Part shown: positions 36,446 through 49,957 of the stretch, in pieces
How positions within the stretch are numbered: the first letter of the stretch is position 1
How the letters are laid out: each line of letters begins with the position of its first letter
Origin: Sphagnum magellanicum
Taxonomy: Eukaryota; Streptophyta; Sphagnopsida; Sphagnales; Sphagnaceae
Assembly (NCBI GenBank): GCA_021904315.1
Contig: CM038925.1
Coordinates: forward strand, 6,078,501-6,142,500
Length of the DNA: 64,000 nt
Reading direction: 5' to 3'
Translations under genes and position numbers: made by a program
Notes under the pieces: model-generated
Seen by the model: the letters and a program-made list of their open reading frames with translations, nothing else
What the model was told of the DNA's origin: nothing
Databases searched by the model: none

Positions 36446-38419
36446 TACGTTTTTTCTTTAGGTACCGAACTTTAAGCCTATCATGCTTGTCCATTCATTA
36501 TTCACCGTCAAATTGCTGGTGATTAGTACATTCTCCAAGTGGAAATCCTGTTGGGTCTTATGTAGAATGGTCAACAACACTGGCTGAGGTTCATGTGACT
36601 GAAACCCCAGTCTTGGCTCCTGGAGACTTGCGAAATTGTGAGCTTTTTAGAAAAACACACAAATTCTTTCAGGAGGAATGTGTACATCTGCTAGGAAAAC
36701 TCATATGAAATCTGCACCCATAATTGTCATTTAACTCCTTGGGCAGCGTTTAATTTTGGGTGCAATTTTTTCCAACATGCGAAAAATAAAAGTATTTATT
36801 GCAAAGAAATGTTCTGTTGCAATAATCTTGTTTTTCTGAAAAAGTTCACCAAATTTTGAATTTCATCACATTTGGACTCTGATTTTAGTTTGGTAGCATT
36901 ATTTAAAACTAAAATTTAAAAAATATTTATACAGGTTCTAAAACGCTGTTGCCATTTAATGCTAAATCCTTCTTGGGATGCTAGCCAATGATGCAACATC
37001 AGAAAATTGAAAGAAAAAAAATCACTGCCCCTTGAGCACTAAAGGTGTCCTCCTTCACAGTTCATTGGCAAAGCCATACGCATGCATTCAGGGGTTACAA
37101 ATGCCTTTGGGACTTTCATAACTTGCATTCTTAACCCCCGCAAATGCTTATGGATTTGCAACTGAATTAAAAAAGTTATGAAGATGCACGCAAGCCCATG
37201 ATTGCGTAGATCTGGCTGTGGTGCATGGCTTGCCTTAAGGCTTGTTTTCCCACATGTTTTCTTTCAGTTCGATCTTTTTTTAATGGATAAAGTTTGAACT
37301 TTGGAAAGGTTGCCAATTCTGTTTGGGTTTCCAAAAAAATGATTGTGAACTGAAATTTTTAATATTTTTGCCGTAGACACAAACAAACACAGCTGCATAA
37401 AATCCTGTAGATTGGATTGTCTGAGTTGGTGAGAGTTGTTCCTGCAGTCTCATGGAGTTTCGGCCCATAAACAAACATTGCTTTTGTGACCCATGTTTAC
37501 ATGCTTCATTAGAAGTGAGGTTGGGGCTGGTTTGGCTAGTCCTGGAATCCCATGGAAGATCATACAGTGCTGTGTGATCTTGCTGTTGTTTGCTAGAGCA
37601 AAATGATCAGTACATTTTCAACAAGTTTTGCATTATATGGCTATCCTATTTGCTCTGGGTACCGTGCTTGGTTGTCTAGAGCCAGAACCTTATAATAGGT
37701 ACTTGTTTAATGTTCCTTGTTTAGTCTCACAATCAGTGATATTTTGGGAGAAATTTTGTTGTTTTATTTGAGCCAAAAAAATAGAGAAAATTTTGGAGAA
37801 ATTTTATTTTCTATTGTAAATTTGACTAAAATTTCTATTTTTTTTGGAAAACTTTGATTCACCAAATTTTCAATATCAAAAGAAATGGGAAAAAAAAACC
37901 CCTTCAAGTCACAAATTCCTATCATTCCCTCAGCTCCTAAAAAGGAGAAACCCAAAACACTGTAAATATTCATCTTGTAATTTTCACTTTCTAACTATAG
38001 TCTAATATTTGTATTCTTTGAGTCCACCAAGACCCAAACATAAGCCATCCCAGCAGAGAGCAAAAACAAGTTGACCCCACATGAAAACAGTCCACCAACA
38101 GGCAAAAACACCCAGAGATCAACAACGAAAATAATTGCAGAGGCACAAGAAATACCCACCGAGGAAGAAGACAAACTAAATAAAAGACTGAAGAGTATGT
38201 CATTCTCTCACTGTCTGACTCCAGAGGGAGTTGCTAATCTGTGAGCACAGTGTCAGAAGTCCGCTCATAGCTAGGCATAGGCATCCAGAGCATGCACAAG
38301 AAGTCCAGACTCCAGCGCATTCACATGAAGTACGACCCCAGTAAAGCATGACATGAAGATGAGAGAGAGAGAGAGAGAGAGTCAGAAGTTTCAAGTTCCC
38401 CCCCTTCCATCACCCTTAT

Positions 38420-38465
38420 AAACCTCCAAGAAATTTCTTAGTGTATTTAGAGGTACACTTACAGA
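38420..38465 (-). repeat. fragment of dispersed TACACTG repeat family
   Basis: On the minus strand TGTACCTCTAAATACACT is followed by AAGAAATTTCTTGG, matching the ACCTCTAGATACACTGC / AAAATTTCTGG copy at 61750-61781. Confidence 0.45.
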
Positions 38466-39349
38466 ACCCAAAATCCCTTGGGACATTCTGTTTTTCCGAA
38501 ATGCCTCATGTCATTTCCTTTTTCCCCTTAGTGCGAGGTATCATGGGGAATTTTTTTTTTTAAATTAAAAAAATAGCTTCTTCTTCCAGATACCTACTGG
38601 GTATCATGCAATTTTTTTATTAAAAAAATTGCCTCAATTTTACAGCCAAGGTGAACCAGCACCCACAAATGGGACCTTCACCTCTTTTAGTGAGGCCTCA
38701 TAGTGCTGATAATATTAAGCCCAAAAAATGTTCAATTTGGACTCTAGTTTAGTTTAAGCATGGGATATTTTTTAAATATTGGGAAGCAATTTAAATGGAT
38801 TTTGGGGTTTTTAGTTTTTACCATGGTACCAGTGTGGGTGCTGGCCTGCCCAATGTGATTTTTACAGGGGTAATGCCGCAGGAATTCTGGAAGTAAGCCC
38901 CCATACTTTTTCCAAGAGCCAAGGGGCACTGCCTTTAGGAACTCCCCACTCCCTGGGCATTATTAACCTACACTAAAAAGATGAAGACTTGGCCTGTTTT
39001 ACAGATCCTGGCTCACATTATTGGATGGTTTAGCTGAAATTCTTTTCCTAACTGTGTGCTCTTGAACAATCCTTTTTTGCTTAAGCTACTAATGCCAGGG
39101 GCAAAAATATTGTGCAGATATAGTCAGTCAGAAGCACAAGCTGAGAGCTCTAAGAACACCCAAATCACACACACTTCCCCTTCACACATACACACACACA
39201 ACTTTTGTCATACTAACATTTTGCATGTATTGAGGAGCACAGCCTTTGAGATGAATATTTGAGCGCCAAATTGCAAAGTGCAGGAGAGTAGGGCTTTAGG
39301 GAACTAGACATCTAGAGTTAATGACATTAATGTCTACAGCAGCCTCAGA

Positions 39350-40601
39350 TAGTCTCCTCTCTCTCTCTCTCTCTCTCTTTCTCTCACTCTGTGTGTGTCT
39401 GTGTGTCTGTGTGTGTGTGTGGAGTCTATCACTGGTCATAGATTCTGTTCTGTGCCCTTGTCAGACCACCATCAATGCTCTTGTGATATTACACTGCACA
39501 CTGCATCATCATCATCAATCAACCTGCATTACTTAGCAGCTGATCTCTAGGTCCTTTGTGTTGTTGCAGTACTACTACTACCTGCAGCACCTGCAACCAA
39601 GTTATATTCCTATTACGAGCTGGTAAGGTAATCACTCTTCTTTCTCAAAGATGTTAATGTGTTATGTCACACGCAATATTGTAGTTGTTGTAATTTGTCT
39701 AGTACTTAGTACTAATTAGTAGCTGGAGTGGCAGTGTAGCTGTTGTATTATTACTCAGGTGCTTAGTTTAGTAGCCACCTGCTTGCTGCATCCCCACCGT
39801 TGAGCAGCAAATTTTTGGTTTGTCAGAAAAGTCGTGCTAAGTCTTGTTTCTGGGTGCAGAGTGTTTGACTCTCGGATTCATCATCATCATCATCATCCTC
39901 TTGTTTCCGATCACTGCATGAGGGAGAGAGAGAGAGAGAGCACATCTGAAATGCTCATGAAGAGTCTCCAAGAAACAAAACAGCAAGACATAATGTTGCA
40001 TTATTTCCTTGGGTTTGTTCAGGGCGGCAGAAATCTTGTTTTTTCTTAGAGGGAGGGGGTAGTGAAGATCGGTTGGAAGACCTGTAAGCGGAGGAGTAGC
40101 CGGAGTGGCTTGTAGCTAGCTAGGTGCTGCACAATAGTAACTAGTATACACTGCCGGAGCTAGCTGCTGATTAGGTTGTTAGTTGTTACTGCCACAGTCG
40201 CGGCATGATTAAGCCCGCCGTGGAGTTGTGTTCTTGAAGGTGTTCAGCGTTGGTAATTCAAGCTGCTGCTGCATGACGAGCGTAGACCTTCAAGCGAAGT
40301 TTAAGGTAGGGTGACTGACGGCGAAGTAGTGCTCGAGTAGTAACCAGTACCACTGCTTGCATTGAGGTGTGCACCAGAGTTGGTCTGGATCGTGGAGCTG
40401 GAAGGAGAGACGAGATGCGCATGAGTGGAGGAGCCACACAAGCTCCACGGCACCAACACGTGAGCTGCTGATCATGAAACTGTTCCAATGGGGGCCTCCT
40501 GCAGGAGCCCAGTTTTAGATCCATCTGACTCTTGAGCGAATTTGTATAGCTCCAAGAAGAGAGAGACAGAGAGAATTTCGGAGAGAAACTTGAGGAGCAA
40601 A
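39350..40601 (+). promoter_or_regulatory. putative promoter and 5' leader of the receptor-kinase gene
   Basis: The base composition rises in G+C and the stretch contains short-pyrimidine and purine microsatellites typical of plant promoters and leaders. These are CT at 39356-39378, GT around 39391-39420, CAT at 39880-39897, AG at 39922-39938, and a GA-rich leader segment at 40557-40591 just before the start codon. The transcription start is not evident and a leader intron cannot be excluded (for example at GCTGGTAAGG near 39619). No clear TATA box was identified. Confidence 0.35.
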
Positions 40602-43600
40602 ATGGGCACTGTTTGCTCAGGGAAACAGTTTGCGTTTCTCCACCTCTGCTGCTGCTGCTGCTGCTGGTGGCTCTGTTTTTTCATCCTCAATATTCAGTCG
40701 CTGGAGGCCATGGCTGACACCCAGCTCGAGGTGGACGAAGGAATAGCCCTTCTTGCCATCAAGGCCAGCTTGGTGGATCCTGAAGGCCATCTGAATGACT
40801 GGATTCCGACGTCCAATTCCACTCATCCATATTGCTCATGGACTGGAATCACGTGCACTGGTAGTACCTCGCTCATCAACAACTCCAGCAGCGTGATAAT
40901 AAGCCTGAATCTTTCCTCCATGAACCTCACAGGCTCGCTATCCTCCGACTTGGCTCAACTCAAGAACTTGGTGAACATCTCTGTGGACTCTAACAACTTC
41001 ACTGGCGACTTGCCTGCCGAGATTGTGTCCCTACCCTTTCTGCAATTTCTCAACATCTCCAACAACAATTTCAGCAACTACTTTCCTTCCAACTTCTCCC
41101 ACCTCCGATACCTCCAGGTAAATTTTATGTTCCCAGCTCACTCTGTTTGCCAGCTTCTTTGGCTCTTTCTGGTCAGATTATTAGTTGTAGGTAAGGCCCC
41201 AGGCTGAGGGCATTATCAAAATAAGGGTACCACTCAAGGTGGCGGTAGCCAAGGTGGTGCCCACATTCTGGTTACACCCTAATCCAAGGTCCTCACCGAG
41301 CATAAAGCAACTGCCTCTCCTGATCGAATTGTACAGTCAAACATTTCAGAATTTGTTCCTTCTTAAAATTGTAAGATCCCTCTGGTGTAGCCAAGGAAAT
41401 CTTACCTTTTTAAGGTGCGCTCCAAATACACTGTGAAATTTCTGGCTTTGCTTTGGTGTCGTTTGCAAGAAGACTGCTGGTGTACTTACAACAAATTAGT
41501 TCCATTGATCTCAAAAAAAACTGAACATCCAGAGAATTGTTTCAGAAGATCTTTGAGACGGTTCAGTGACACTCAAGATGTTTCTGACATACAAGGAAGA
41601 ATCAAATCTCCTCACAATCAATCATGCTGTCATTTCCGATAGTTTTTTAAATTCTCCTCAAAACCCTAGCTGAAAGCAAAACCTTGGTGCTGAACTATTA
41701 GGAAATTTGGTCAGCTGGATCTTCCTCTTCTTATTTGAGTTGTTACAAGAATAGAGATTATTATGCAATTTTTTGGGGTTGGGTTTGGATAGGTTCATCT
41801 CTTTTAGGGCTGTTTTTTGTTGTCTCATGAACTCTGCTATCATCTCATCCTAGGCCCCTCGGATTGGGAATGCCCCCACCCAGGCTTTTCCATACACATA
41901 AAGGCTGAGGGCACCTTAAAAAGGTAAGATTACCTCCACCGTGAGTGAGGTAAGAATCTTAAGTTTTTAGCAAGGTTCTTACACTTCATAGGTTCCTCAC
42001 CAGTTCTGTATGCATGTTAAGGACCTTAGATGTGGTGGCATAACCAGGATTCGGAATCCACCATTGGCTTTGCCTGGGGCAGACTCCTCATTTTGGTAAC
42101 ACCCCCCCAGCTTCAGGCCTTAACGTACCATGTAACACAACATTAACTCATGTACATCACAGCAGAGAGCCTGAAGCTTTATTTCAGAAAGAATCCTATG
42201 TCTAGAATGAGTAATGCTGGTGACTAACTTAATTGTTGCAAACAAACTTTTGACAGGTGTTGGACTGCTACAACAACAATTTTTCTGGACCACTACCCCC
42301 AGATTTATGGGAAATAGCATCCCTCACACATTTAAGCCTGGGAGGAAACTATTTTGAGGGAAATATTCCAACCACCTATGGCAGTTTCCCAAGCCTAGTG
42401 TACTTGGGCATCAATGGGAATTCCCTCACTGGAGCTATCCCAGAAGAGCTTGGAAATCTTGCAGGTAATTACACTTCATCCCTAATGACTTGTTTCTTGT
42501 AGAAGCAAATGCACTCTATATGGATTTGTATTCTTTTTACTATCACTCATACAACAAGCAGCTTATGTTGTTTGATTACATTGCAGAGATAAAGAGAACA
42601 AAAATTAGCTTCCTATATGAAAGAAAAAAGAGAAGCATTTTCAATTTGAGGGAAGAATCATGCTTAGCTTCCTACCACAGTTCCTTCCTTTTGCTTCCAG
42701 AAATGCAACAGAAACTCAGGACACACATTTTTACAGTATTTTTTACTACAAAATGTGAAGCAAATTAATATATGTTGGGAGCTGATGAAGTCACTCAAAG
42801 TAATGACAACTGGTATTACCTTTCATGATGAAGGTGATGGTGTTATATACTTTGTGAGTGTTCTCGCAAGGTTATGACCACTCTCACTCTTCTCATGGTT
42901 TTTTTTTGGTTTGGCTAGGACTTACACAGCATTTGGTTGGTCACCTAGGTAATATTCTTTGGTGGAGTTTCCCTCTGCAATCCCATTGATGCTAGATTCA
43001 TAATACATTTTGACAGGCAACTGACATTTGTTTTGGGTGACTCAACTCCAGAGCTTGAGGAACTGTACATGGGTTACTACAACAGTTTCTCATCGGGCAT
43101 CCCAGCAAGCTTTGGAAATTTATCCAAGCTTGTGCTTCTAGATCTTGGCAATTGTGGACTGAATGGAACACTTCCAATTGAGCTTGGGAATTTGGTGAAC
43201 CTTGATTCACTCTTCCTCCAGCTCAATAACTTCACAGGTGCAATCCCAGCTGAGTTTGGCAACCTGGTGAACTTAAAGTCACTAGACCTTTCCTACAACA
43301 ATCTGACAGGAGAGATCCCACCTACATTTGCGTACTTGCAAAATCTGGAGCTGTTAAGCCTGATGAACAACAAAATTGAGGGCACCATTCCTGCTTGCTT
43401 GGGTGACCTTCCCAACTTACAGGTCAGTCAATTGCACCACCAAAAAAGCTTGTGAGATGACTTCATAGTTGTGAATGATATCCAAGTTTTCACAGGTTCA
43501 ATGCTTTCTAACTGTAGAAAACTGTTGTCATTGTGGTCTTATCAGGTGCTTTATTTATGGACAAACAATTTGGTGGGAAGTATACCACAGACCCTTGGAC

Positions 43601-46600
43601 AGAACACAAATCTCACACTTGTTGACCTGTCATCAAATTTTCTCAACGGGACAATTCCACCATATTTGTGCATTGGCCAAAAGCTTGAATGGTTAATATT
43701 ACAATACAATCAGCTCACAGGTTCAATACCTGAGAGCTTGGGCAATTGCCAAAGTCTGACAAAACTCCGCCTCAGCTACAACTTCCTCAATGGATCAATC
43801 CCACTGGGACTATTAGGGCTTCCAAATATTTCAATTGTGGAGGTCAAAGCCAACCATATTACAGGGTCAATACCATCTGACATCATTCATGCTCCACAGC
43901 TGGGATACTTTGATTTTTCTGACAACTATCTCTCCAGCAATTTACCCGCAAGCATTGGAAATCTCCCAAGTCTTCAGCAATTTCTGGTATCAGGCAACCA
44001 GTTCAGTGGGTTGATCCCACTCCAGATGTGTGACATGCCTCTGCTAAACAAACTTGATCTGAGTTCCAACAATTTCTCAGGCCCAATTCCATTGGCAATA
44101 TCTAATTGTAAGAAACTTGGATCACTTGATCTGAGTTCAAACGATTTGTCTGGTGAAATTCCTCCACAGATTGGGAACATACCAGATCTCTATCTCCTGA
44201 ATCTTTCCCACAACCATTTGACCGGTCACATTCCAGCACAGTTGCAGATGCTTCAAACTCTAAACGTTATTGACTTCTCCTACAATGATCTTTCAGGACA
44301 GATACCTCACTTCGACTCATGCAATATAAGTGCTTTTGTGGGGAATCCATTTCTGTGTGGGGATATTTTGCCATCATGCACTCTACAATCTCCTGCCCCA
44401 GCACCAGCTCATGGTCTTAGCAACGATTCAAACCATCTTGCATGGTTGGTCGGGGCTTTGTTCTCAGCTGCCTCGATTGTTCTACTTCTGGGCTTGTGTT
44501 GCTTTCTCCAAAAGTACAAGTGGTATATCTGCAGGTATTTCCGAAGGCAGCCTGTAGCCCGCCCTTGGAAATTGACTGCTTTCCAACGGTTGGATTTTTC
44601 AGCTACCGAGGTAAGCAATCAACTTCATATTTGTCAATAAAGAGATGTCCATGTTCTAGTATATTATATAATCAAGTAATAACTACCAACCTAGCTAGGA
44701 TCGCAACAAAATAATAAGGTTTAGGAATTCCTGCAGAAATGCTTCAGGAAGATTTTTCCCATTTTGCTGCTTTAATGAACTAATGTGGAAAAATCCAGGT
44801 GCTGGATTGCTTGTCAGAGGACAACATAATCGGTCGTGGTGGGGCAGGAACTGTTTACAAGGGTGTCATGCCCAGTGGTGAGATTGTGGCAGTCAAACGA
44901 CTAGCTGGGGAGGGGAAAGGGGCATCACATGACCATGGCTTTTCTGCTGAGATCCAGACACTTGGGAAGATTCGGCATCGGAATATTGTGAGGCTTCTGG
45001 GTTGTTGTTCTAACCATGAGACAAATCTGTTGGTATATGAGTATATGCCCAAGGGAAGTCTTGGAGAGCTTCTTCACAGTAAGGAGAAGTCAGGCAATCT
45101 CAGTTGGGAAACAAGGTGAGAGGGTTCTTGTTTAATTCATCATCCTTCCTGTGTTTGCTTAAATGTGATCCATCCTCCACAAATTCCTCACATCAGTGCT
45201 TGAAAGCCTTGCACAATGGATAATAAACAAATCTGTGTAATATGTGCCATTATCTAATGTCAAATTGCCATTTAACATATTATATGCCACAATAAACTCC
45301 ATATATTGTACATTGTATTGGATGAAACCACAAAGTTTACCTCAAACATGTGTCATGAGCTGCAGCTTTTTGTGTGTGAAAAACCACATCCTCTTGTAGC
45401 AAAATCTTTGCACTGTTGTGCTCATCAATCCAGTAACAATTACTGATGGAGGCTAATCACCAATTCTCTTACAGCTGCTGTTTGACATGGTCTCTAACAC
45501 CAAATGCTGGGCGTCTGTGTAACAGGTATAGTATTGCAGTCCAGGCAGCACATGGTCTTTGTTATTTGCACCATGATTGCTCTCCATTGATTGTGCACCG
45601 AGATGTAAAATCAAACAATATTTTACTAGATGACAATTTCCAGGCACATGTGGCCGATTTTGGACTTGCCAAATTTTTTCAGGGCACTGGGAAGTCAGAA
45701 TCCATGTCATCTATAGCAGGGTCTTATGGCTACATCGCCCCAGGTTAGAATTCTAACTTGTTTGTTGTACCTCGTTGAGGTCATTCTTTGTATTTATTGG
45801 GTTAACATGCATTCTTTTGCTAGCTAATTACAAATGGGATGAATATCACTATCCACCTTTATTTATTAATGAAAATAATAAATTTTGACAATTCAAAAAT
45901 ACATAAATTTATCTACAAATGAAAAAATTCTTAAACTATGTTTTCAATTTCTTATGAATATTTTGAAGATTTTTCTTGGGGGCCCACTTATTTTCTAAAT
46001 GTTTGTGGTATTTACCTTTGAAAGTAATAGAAAAATGCCTCATTTTGAACTAACTTCATTTTTATAGAACTGTAAGTGAACTCCCCATGATCTGTACCTG
46101 AAATTTGAATACAAATAAAAATTGTTAGACAAATCAAACTTCATTGGGACATGCGGCTTTGATGCTATGAGACCTTGCCAGAAGTTGCATTGGATTGTTG
46201 CCCTGACTTACAATGCTTGCTTGGGTTTTCTTTCTATCCTCCAGAATATGCATACACGCTAAAGGTCAATGAGAAAAGTGACATCTACAGCTTTGGTGTG
46301 GTGTTAATGGAGCTTTTGACTGGCAACCGACCAATAGAGCCGAGTTTTGGGGATGGAGTGGATATAGTGCAGTGGGTTAGGCAGAAAATCCAGACAAAAG
46401 ATGGTGTCCTTGAAATACTTGACTCAACAATGGGGGGAGTTGGAGTCCCACTCCAGGTAAATGCAAACACTAATGGTTTATCCATACAGGTATCCTTTCA
46501 CAAGATCATATTCATATTTGATTCCCAAAAAACTTGACTGTGGCTAGTAGGTATGCTCTAATCTGGTTCAAAAGCAAAATACTGAAGATCTTTCCCTCTA

Positions 46601-46848
46601 AGTATGCAGTGTTTGCATAACACAAGGTATTTTCTTTCTGGATAGTGCAGGAGGTGATGTTGGTCCTCAGAGTCGCATTATTATGCTCCAGTGACCTGCC
46701 AGTAGATCGCCCAACAATGCGGGATGTGGTGCAAATGCTGTCAGATGTGAAGCCAAAGAGCAAAGGCAGCAGTCTTGCAGACTCCCGCGAATTGATGGCA
46801 TCAGATGTTCTAAAGAAGACTGATGATCTGCAACTTTTAAGTGTTTAA
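40602..46848 (+). CDS. CLAVATA1/BAM-type LRR receptor-like kinase (8 exons, 1034 aa)
   Basis: Exons read as 40602-41117, 42257-42464, 43052-43422, 43546-44610, 44799-45115, 45526-45743, 46245-46456 and 46651-46848, all with GT-AG junctions in frame. ATG 40602 has a good context (AAAATGG) and gives a signal peptide of about 38 residues with a six-Cys run (16-21). An N-terminal LRR cap follows ([13 protein letters not shown], then [10 protein letters not shown]), then about 20 LxxLxLxxNxLxGxIP repeats including the family hallmark ELYMGYYNS, and a transmembrane helix at about 662-686. The kinase domain has [11 protein letters not shown], Lys753, HRD 850-852, DFG 870-872 and APE 897-899, so it is a complete RD kinase. 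The length matches CLV1/BAM proteins (about 980-1000). Relatives sit in the plasma membrane and perceive CLE peptides to control meristem size; the ligand here is unknown. Introns 1 and 2 are repeat-filled. PXY-type membership is less likely. Confidence 0.93.
41190..42129. repeat. fold-back/MITE-like insertion filling intron 1
   Basis: The left end GGTAAGGCCCCAGG, then AGGGCATTATCAAAATAAGG, closely matches the arm of the inverted repeat at 61539-61638. A weaker inverted counterpart ends at 42129 (minus strand GGTACGTTAAGGCCTGAAG, then GTTACCAAAATGAGG). Nested inside, 41398-41418 and 41911-41931 are perfect 21-bp inverted repeats starting AATCTTACC, followed on the left by the dispersed AAATACACTGTGAAATTTC motif. 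The structure suggests two nested non-autonomous elements. The coding exons on both sides remain in frame because it lies wholly within the intron. Confidence 0.55.
42680..42995 (+). repeat. dispersed repeat copy filling most of intron 2
   Basis: It shares TGCTTCCAGAAATGCAACAG, AGCTGATGAAG, CATGATGAAGGTGATGGT and GTGGAGTTTCCCTCTGCAAT in the same order with copies at 58025-58360 and 60360-60690, and partly with a minus-strand copy near 48541-48735. The right edge lies within about 60 bp of the exon-3 acceptor (43051/43052). Confidence 0.75.
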
Positions 46849-49800
46849 AGAGCTTTTATTGTTTCGCAAAGTAGAATCCTTATGTTCAAATGGATTAAGC
46901 TATTTAGGTCTATTACTGTACATTACAATCAGTTGAAAAGGGTGTAGAGCTTGAAATTGTGAAGCCTTGACGGTCTTTATAGTTGATTAGCCTAGAGTTT
47001 TAGGAGATCAGAATTTGAAGGTTTTGGATTAGTTACAAGGGAAGCATAGGGCAGCATGTAAAGGATGCCATTGTGCATCTTTTGTGTCTGCTGCAGTATG
47101 AACAATGCACCTTCCATTTCTTTATAAATTTATTTTTCACACAAAAACTCAAGAAAGAACTTGTTTGAAAACATCCATGCATGTCTCTGATTTGAGTGCA
47201 TGGCATTTTCATAGAAAACTGCAAGTGTCTTCTTGATAGTCTACACAAATGTGTTGAACTGATTGAAGGGTGTCACTTCTCACTGCTAGTAAATGTTTGC
47301 AATTGTTGCTTTATGTGAGCTGTTTTGCTTAGTGTAAGGCTCCCCATATTGGGCATTATGGTTGTAAATTGTAAAGCTGCCTGTACCCGAAGGAACAGTA
47401 GCCTGGAGGGTATAGGGAGCTTACAGTAATAATTCCTGAATGAGTATAGGGGCATCTCCACTGGCACACTGCACAATATTTTTTCGATGAAGAATAGTAA
47501 AGTTTGTGCCAGTTTGGCACAGTAAAATGACTTTGGGCCAATGTTTGTGCACATGATGTGCCTGCAAAAGGTCAAAGGTAAGGATTGAAAAACCCCACGA
47601 TTTGAAGCAATTAGTGAACCAAGAGACTGCAGCTGCACACCTGCCATCTCAAAGTTTTTCCTCCTTCAGTACTCTGCTGCTTGCCACCTACAAAGTGAAA
47701 AGTGTCCTCTTCATCTGCCCTGTGTTTCTGAGTCCTAAATTAAACCTGAATAATATCTCAGTGACTCTGTCAATTTACAATTTCAAGAGCACCCTTGATC
47801 AATAACCTCATATTGACACAGCAAATACTTTCAGAGCCCTGAAATGCTAGTGTATCCTTCCTTGAGAAACACTAAGAAACCATTAACATGCAGAACTGAC
47901 TCATTTCATCTAGGGTTAGAGCCTTGAGAGCCACCAGAATTGGATCCCTAACCAATCAACATCTGCTTCCCAGATGCACCCATGGAGTCAACCAGATCAC
48001 AGCTACATTTGCACAATCAGACCCTTGGCCAGTTGCATATATTCCTCAAAACATCAAGAGGCTACAGGTCACTGTTCCAGGATTCCGTGGATATGGGCTT
48101 TGTGCTCCTCATACACATATATCCCTCTGCAACAGAAATAACAATGCTCAAATTGGACATGAGTTGAAATTCAGCTATGGTAGAGCATCAAATGGAAATT
48201 GATCAGCTGTAATACAAAGCCATGTATATTTGTGATCCATACATCACTATGCTACATATATGTACAATTCAGCTATGGTAGAGCATACTGCACCAAACAG
48301 TGGTGATCCTGGCAAACAATACCATGATCTGACTTTAAAAGGTTATAGATTCTCAAAAGATCCTCATAAGCACAGAGAATTTCTTCCATACCTACAGTTT
48401 TAAATAAACCTGAAAATAATTGAGACAGGATCCAATAATACAGTTATAGATCTCACAACATATAGGCAAACAGGAAAAAGAAACAAACCTGAAGAATAGA
48501 GAAAATAGAACAAAACAGACAATACCCAAGCTAAGGAGTAGTTTGTTCAACAGCAACCATCACACAAATGTTCAGAGACCTTCAACAGCAACATGTATGG
48601 TCTGAGAAAATACCACAACATCCCCGCTGACTTCATCAGCTCCTGGCAGTTCTTAGAGGTCAATGACATACAGTAACCAACATACTGAGTTTCTGTCTCT
48701 AGACCAGCAGCAAAAGGAAAACTCAGCCCTGATGCTGGCTAGATCAACAGAAACTAAAAGAGAAGGAGAAGACAAAAGAAACCAAGAAGAAAAAGGTATA
48801 CAGCAAGTGACAGAAAAAGTTTTAAAACATGTTCACATCTTGATTATGTTCTCTACTGGGGTTTTGAACCCTCCCTGCATAGGATCATGAGTCCCTTGAA
48901 TTATAAATATTTTGAAGAATCCAAAGGCAGAAACCACCAAACAGGAATCTTTCTTTGTTAAGCAAGCCCCTTTCCCAATGGACAACACTGTGACTAATTG
49001 GGTATCACCAATGATAGCAATCAAGACCTAAAAATGGTAGCTAGGTGATTTACCCCCTGCATTTTGTTGTTCATAGCTCTGTTGGACCTCGGCATTTGAG
49101 GAATTCCCTAATGAGTCACCAAGAAATGTCAACTTCCTACATCATATCACTGGATTGTGAATGTCATTCTCACAAATAAAGGCCACATGTTTGTGCTCTT
49201 GGAAAATTTCTCACTCCATAATGAAGCAGAATGTCTGTGGTATTTGGTCAGAATTGGCCAACACTAGATACACAGTGACTCCAGAGGGCAGATTTTCATC
49301 CCTCTGACAATTTTGTCAGGTCAATAATCTGCAGATTATCCTGGATCATGAAATCCGCTTGAATAGCAAAACTCCTTGATCATAAGGTTCAATATTTCAC
49401 TTGATTGGCTGATTCTCAAAAGTTGGATCTTCATGCCCACCTTTTACCTCCAATCACCTTTGTGCTGAGCAAGACTCCAGTTCAAGACAACCATCTCCAA
49501 ATATCTTCTTCCTGGTTCCAAGCATCTCCATCATGTTCTTTGTCCGCAAACAACATTTGATTTGCTCCCAGGCAACCAAAAGCTGACTTGCGCTGGTGCC
49601 TAAACAATTGAAACAGCTTACAGAGCCTGACTCTGCAAAAGATTCAAAGAAACCAACAAAGCAACAGTAAAGCATTTGCACACGTTGGGCAGAAGCGGAG
49701 TCTTACTAACAATCAAAACAATATTTACATCCTAGTAAATCTGATCTCACTTATAATGTATATCTTTGTCCATGCAAAACCCTACAAATCTTAGAAAGAA

Positions 49801-49957
49801 TGTCCAAGAGAACCAGATCTTATTAAAACCTCTTTAGAACATGTTAACCTGCTGTTAACAGGCTATACAAAATCAGGGACTGGCAACTATAGCACCTCTG
49901 GGAGATTTACAGCTGCAGCCAAGCAGCACCATCACAAAGTATGGTTTTTGAAAACTG
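46849..49957. other. convergent intergenic region between the two kinase genes
   Basis: It should contain the 3' untranslated regions of both genes, which point towards each other. No further gene was recognised although composition is near balanced and short open frames are frequent. A 21-bp exact direct repeat starting AATTCAGCTATGGTAGAG lies at 48168-48188 and 48266-48286. A copy of the intron-2 repeat lies at about 48541-48735. Confidence 0.5.
48541..48735 (-). repeat. partial copy of the intron-2 dispersed repeat
   Basis: On the minus strand AGACAGAAACTCAG is followed by GGAGCTGATGAAGTCAGCGG. This aligns with AACAGAAACTCAGG and GGGAGCTGATGAAGTCA in intron 2 and GGGGCTGATGAAGTCAGTGG at 60475. 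The downstream part is poorly conserved. Confidence 0.5.

Larger units (their letters stand above)
36201..39349. other. intergenic DNA with dispersed-repeat fragments
   Basis: No gene was recognised. Two fragments of the TACACTG-AAATTTCTGG family lie at 36385-36445 (plus) and 38420-38465 (minus). A (GA)10 run lies at 38361-38380. Confidence 0.5.

Noticed and set aside
40542..40601. Upstream extension of the receptor-kinase reading frame
   Set aside because: It would start at TTG and adds a basic segment before the signal peptide; ATG 40602 has better context and gives a normal N-terminus.
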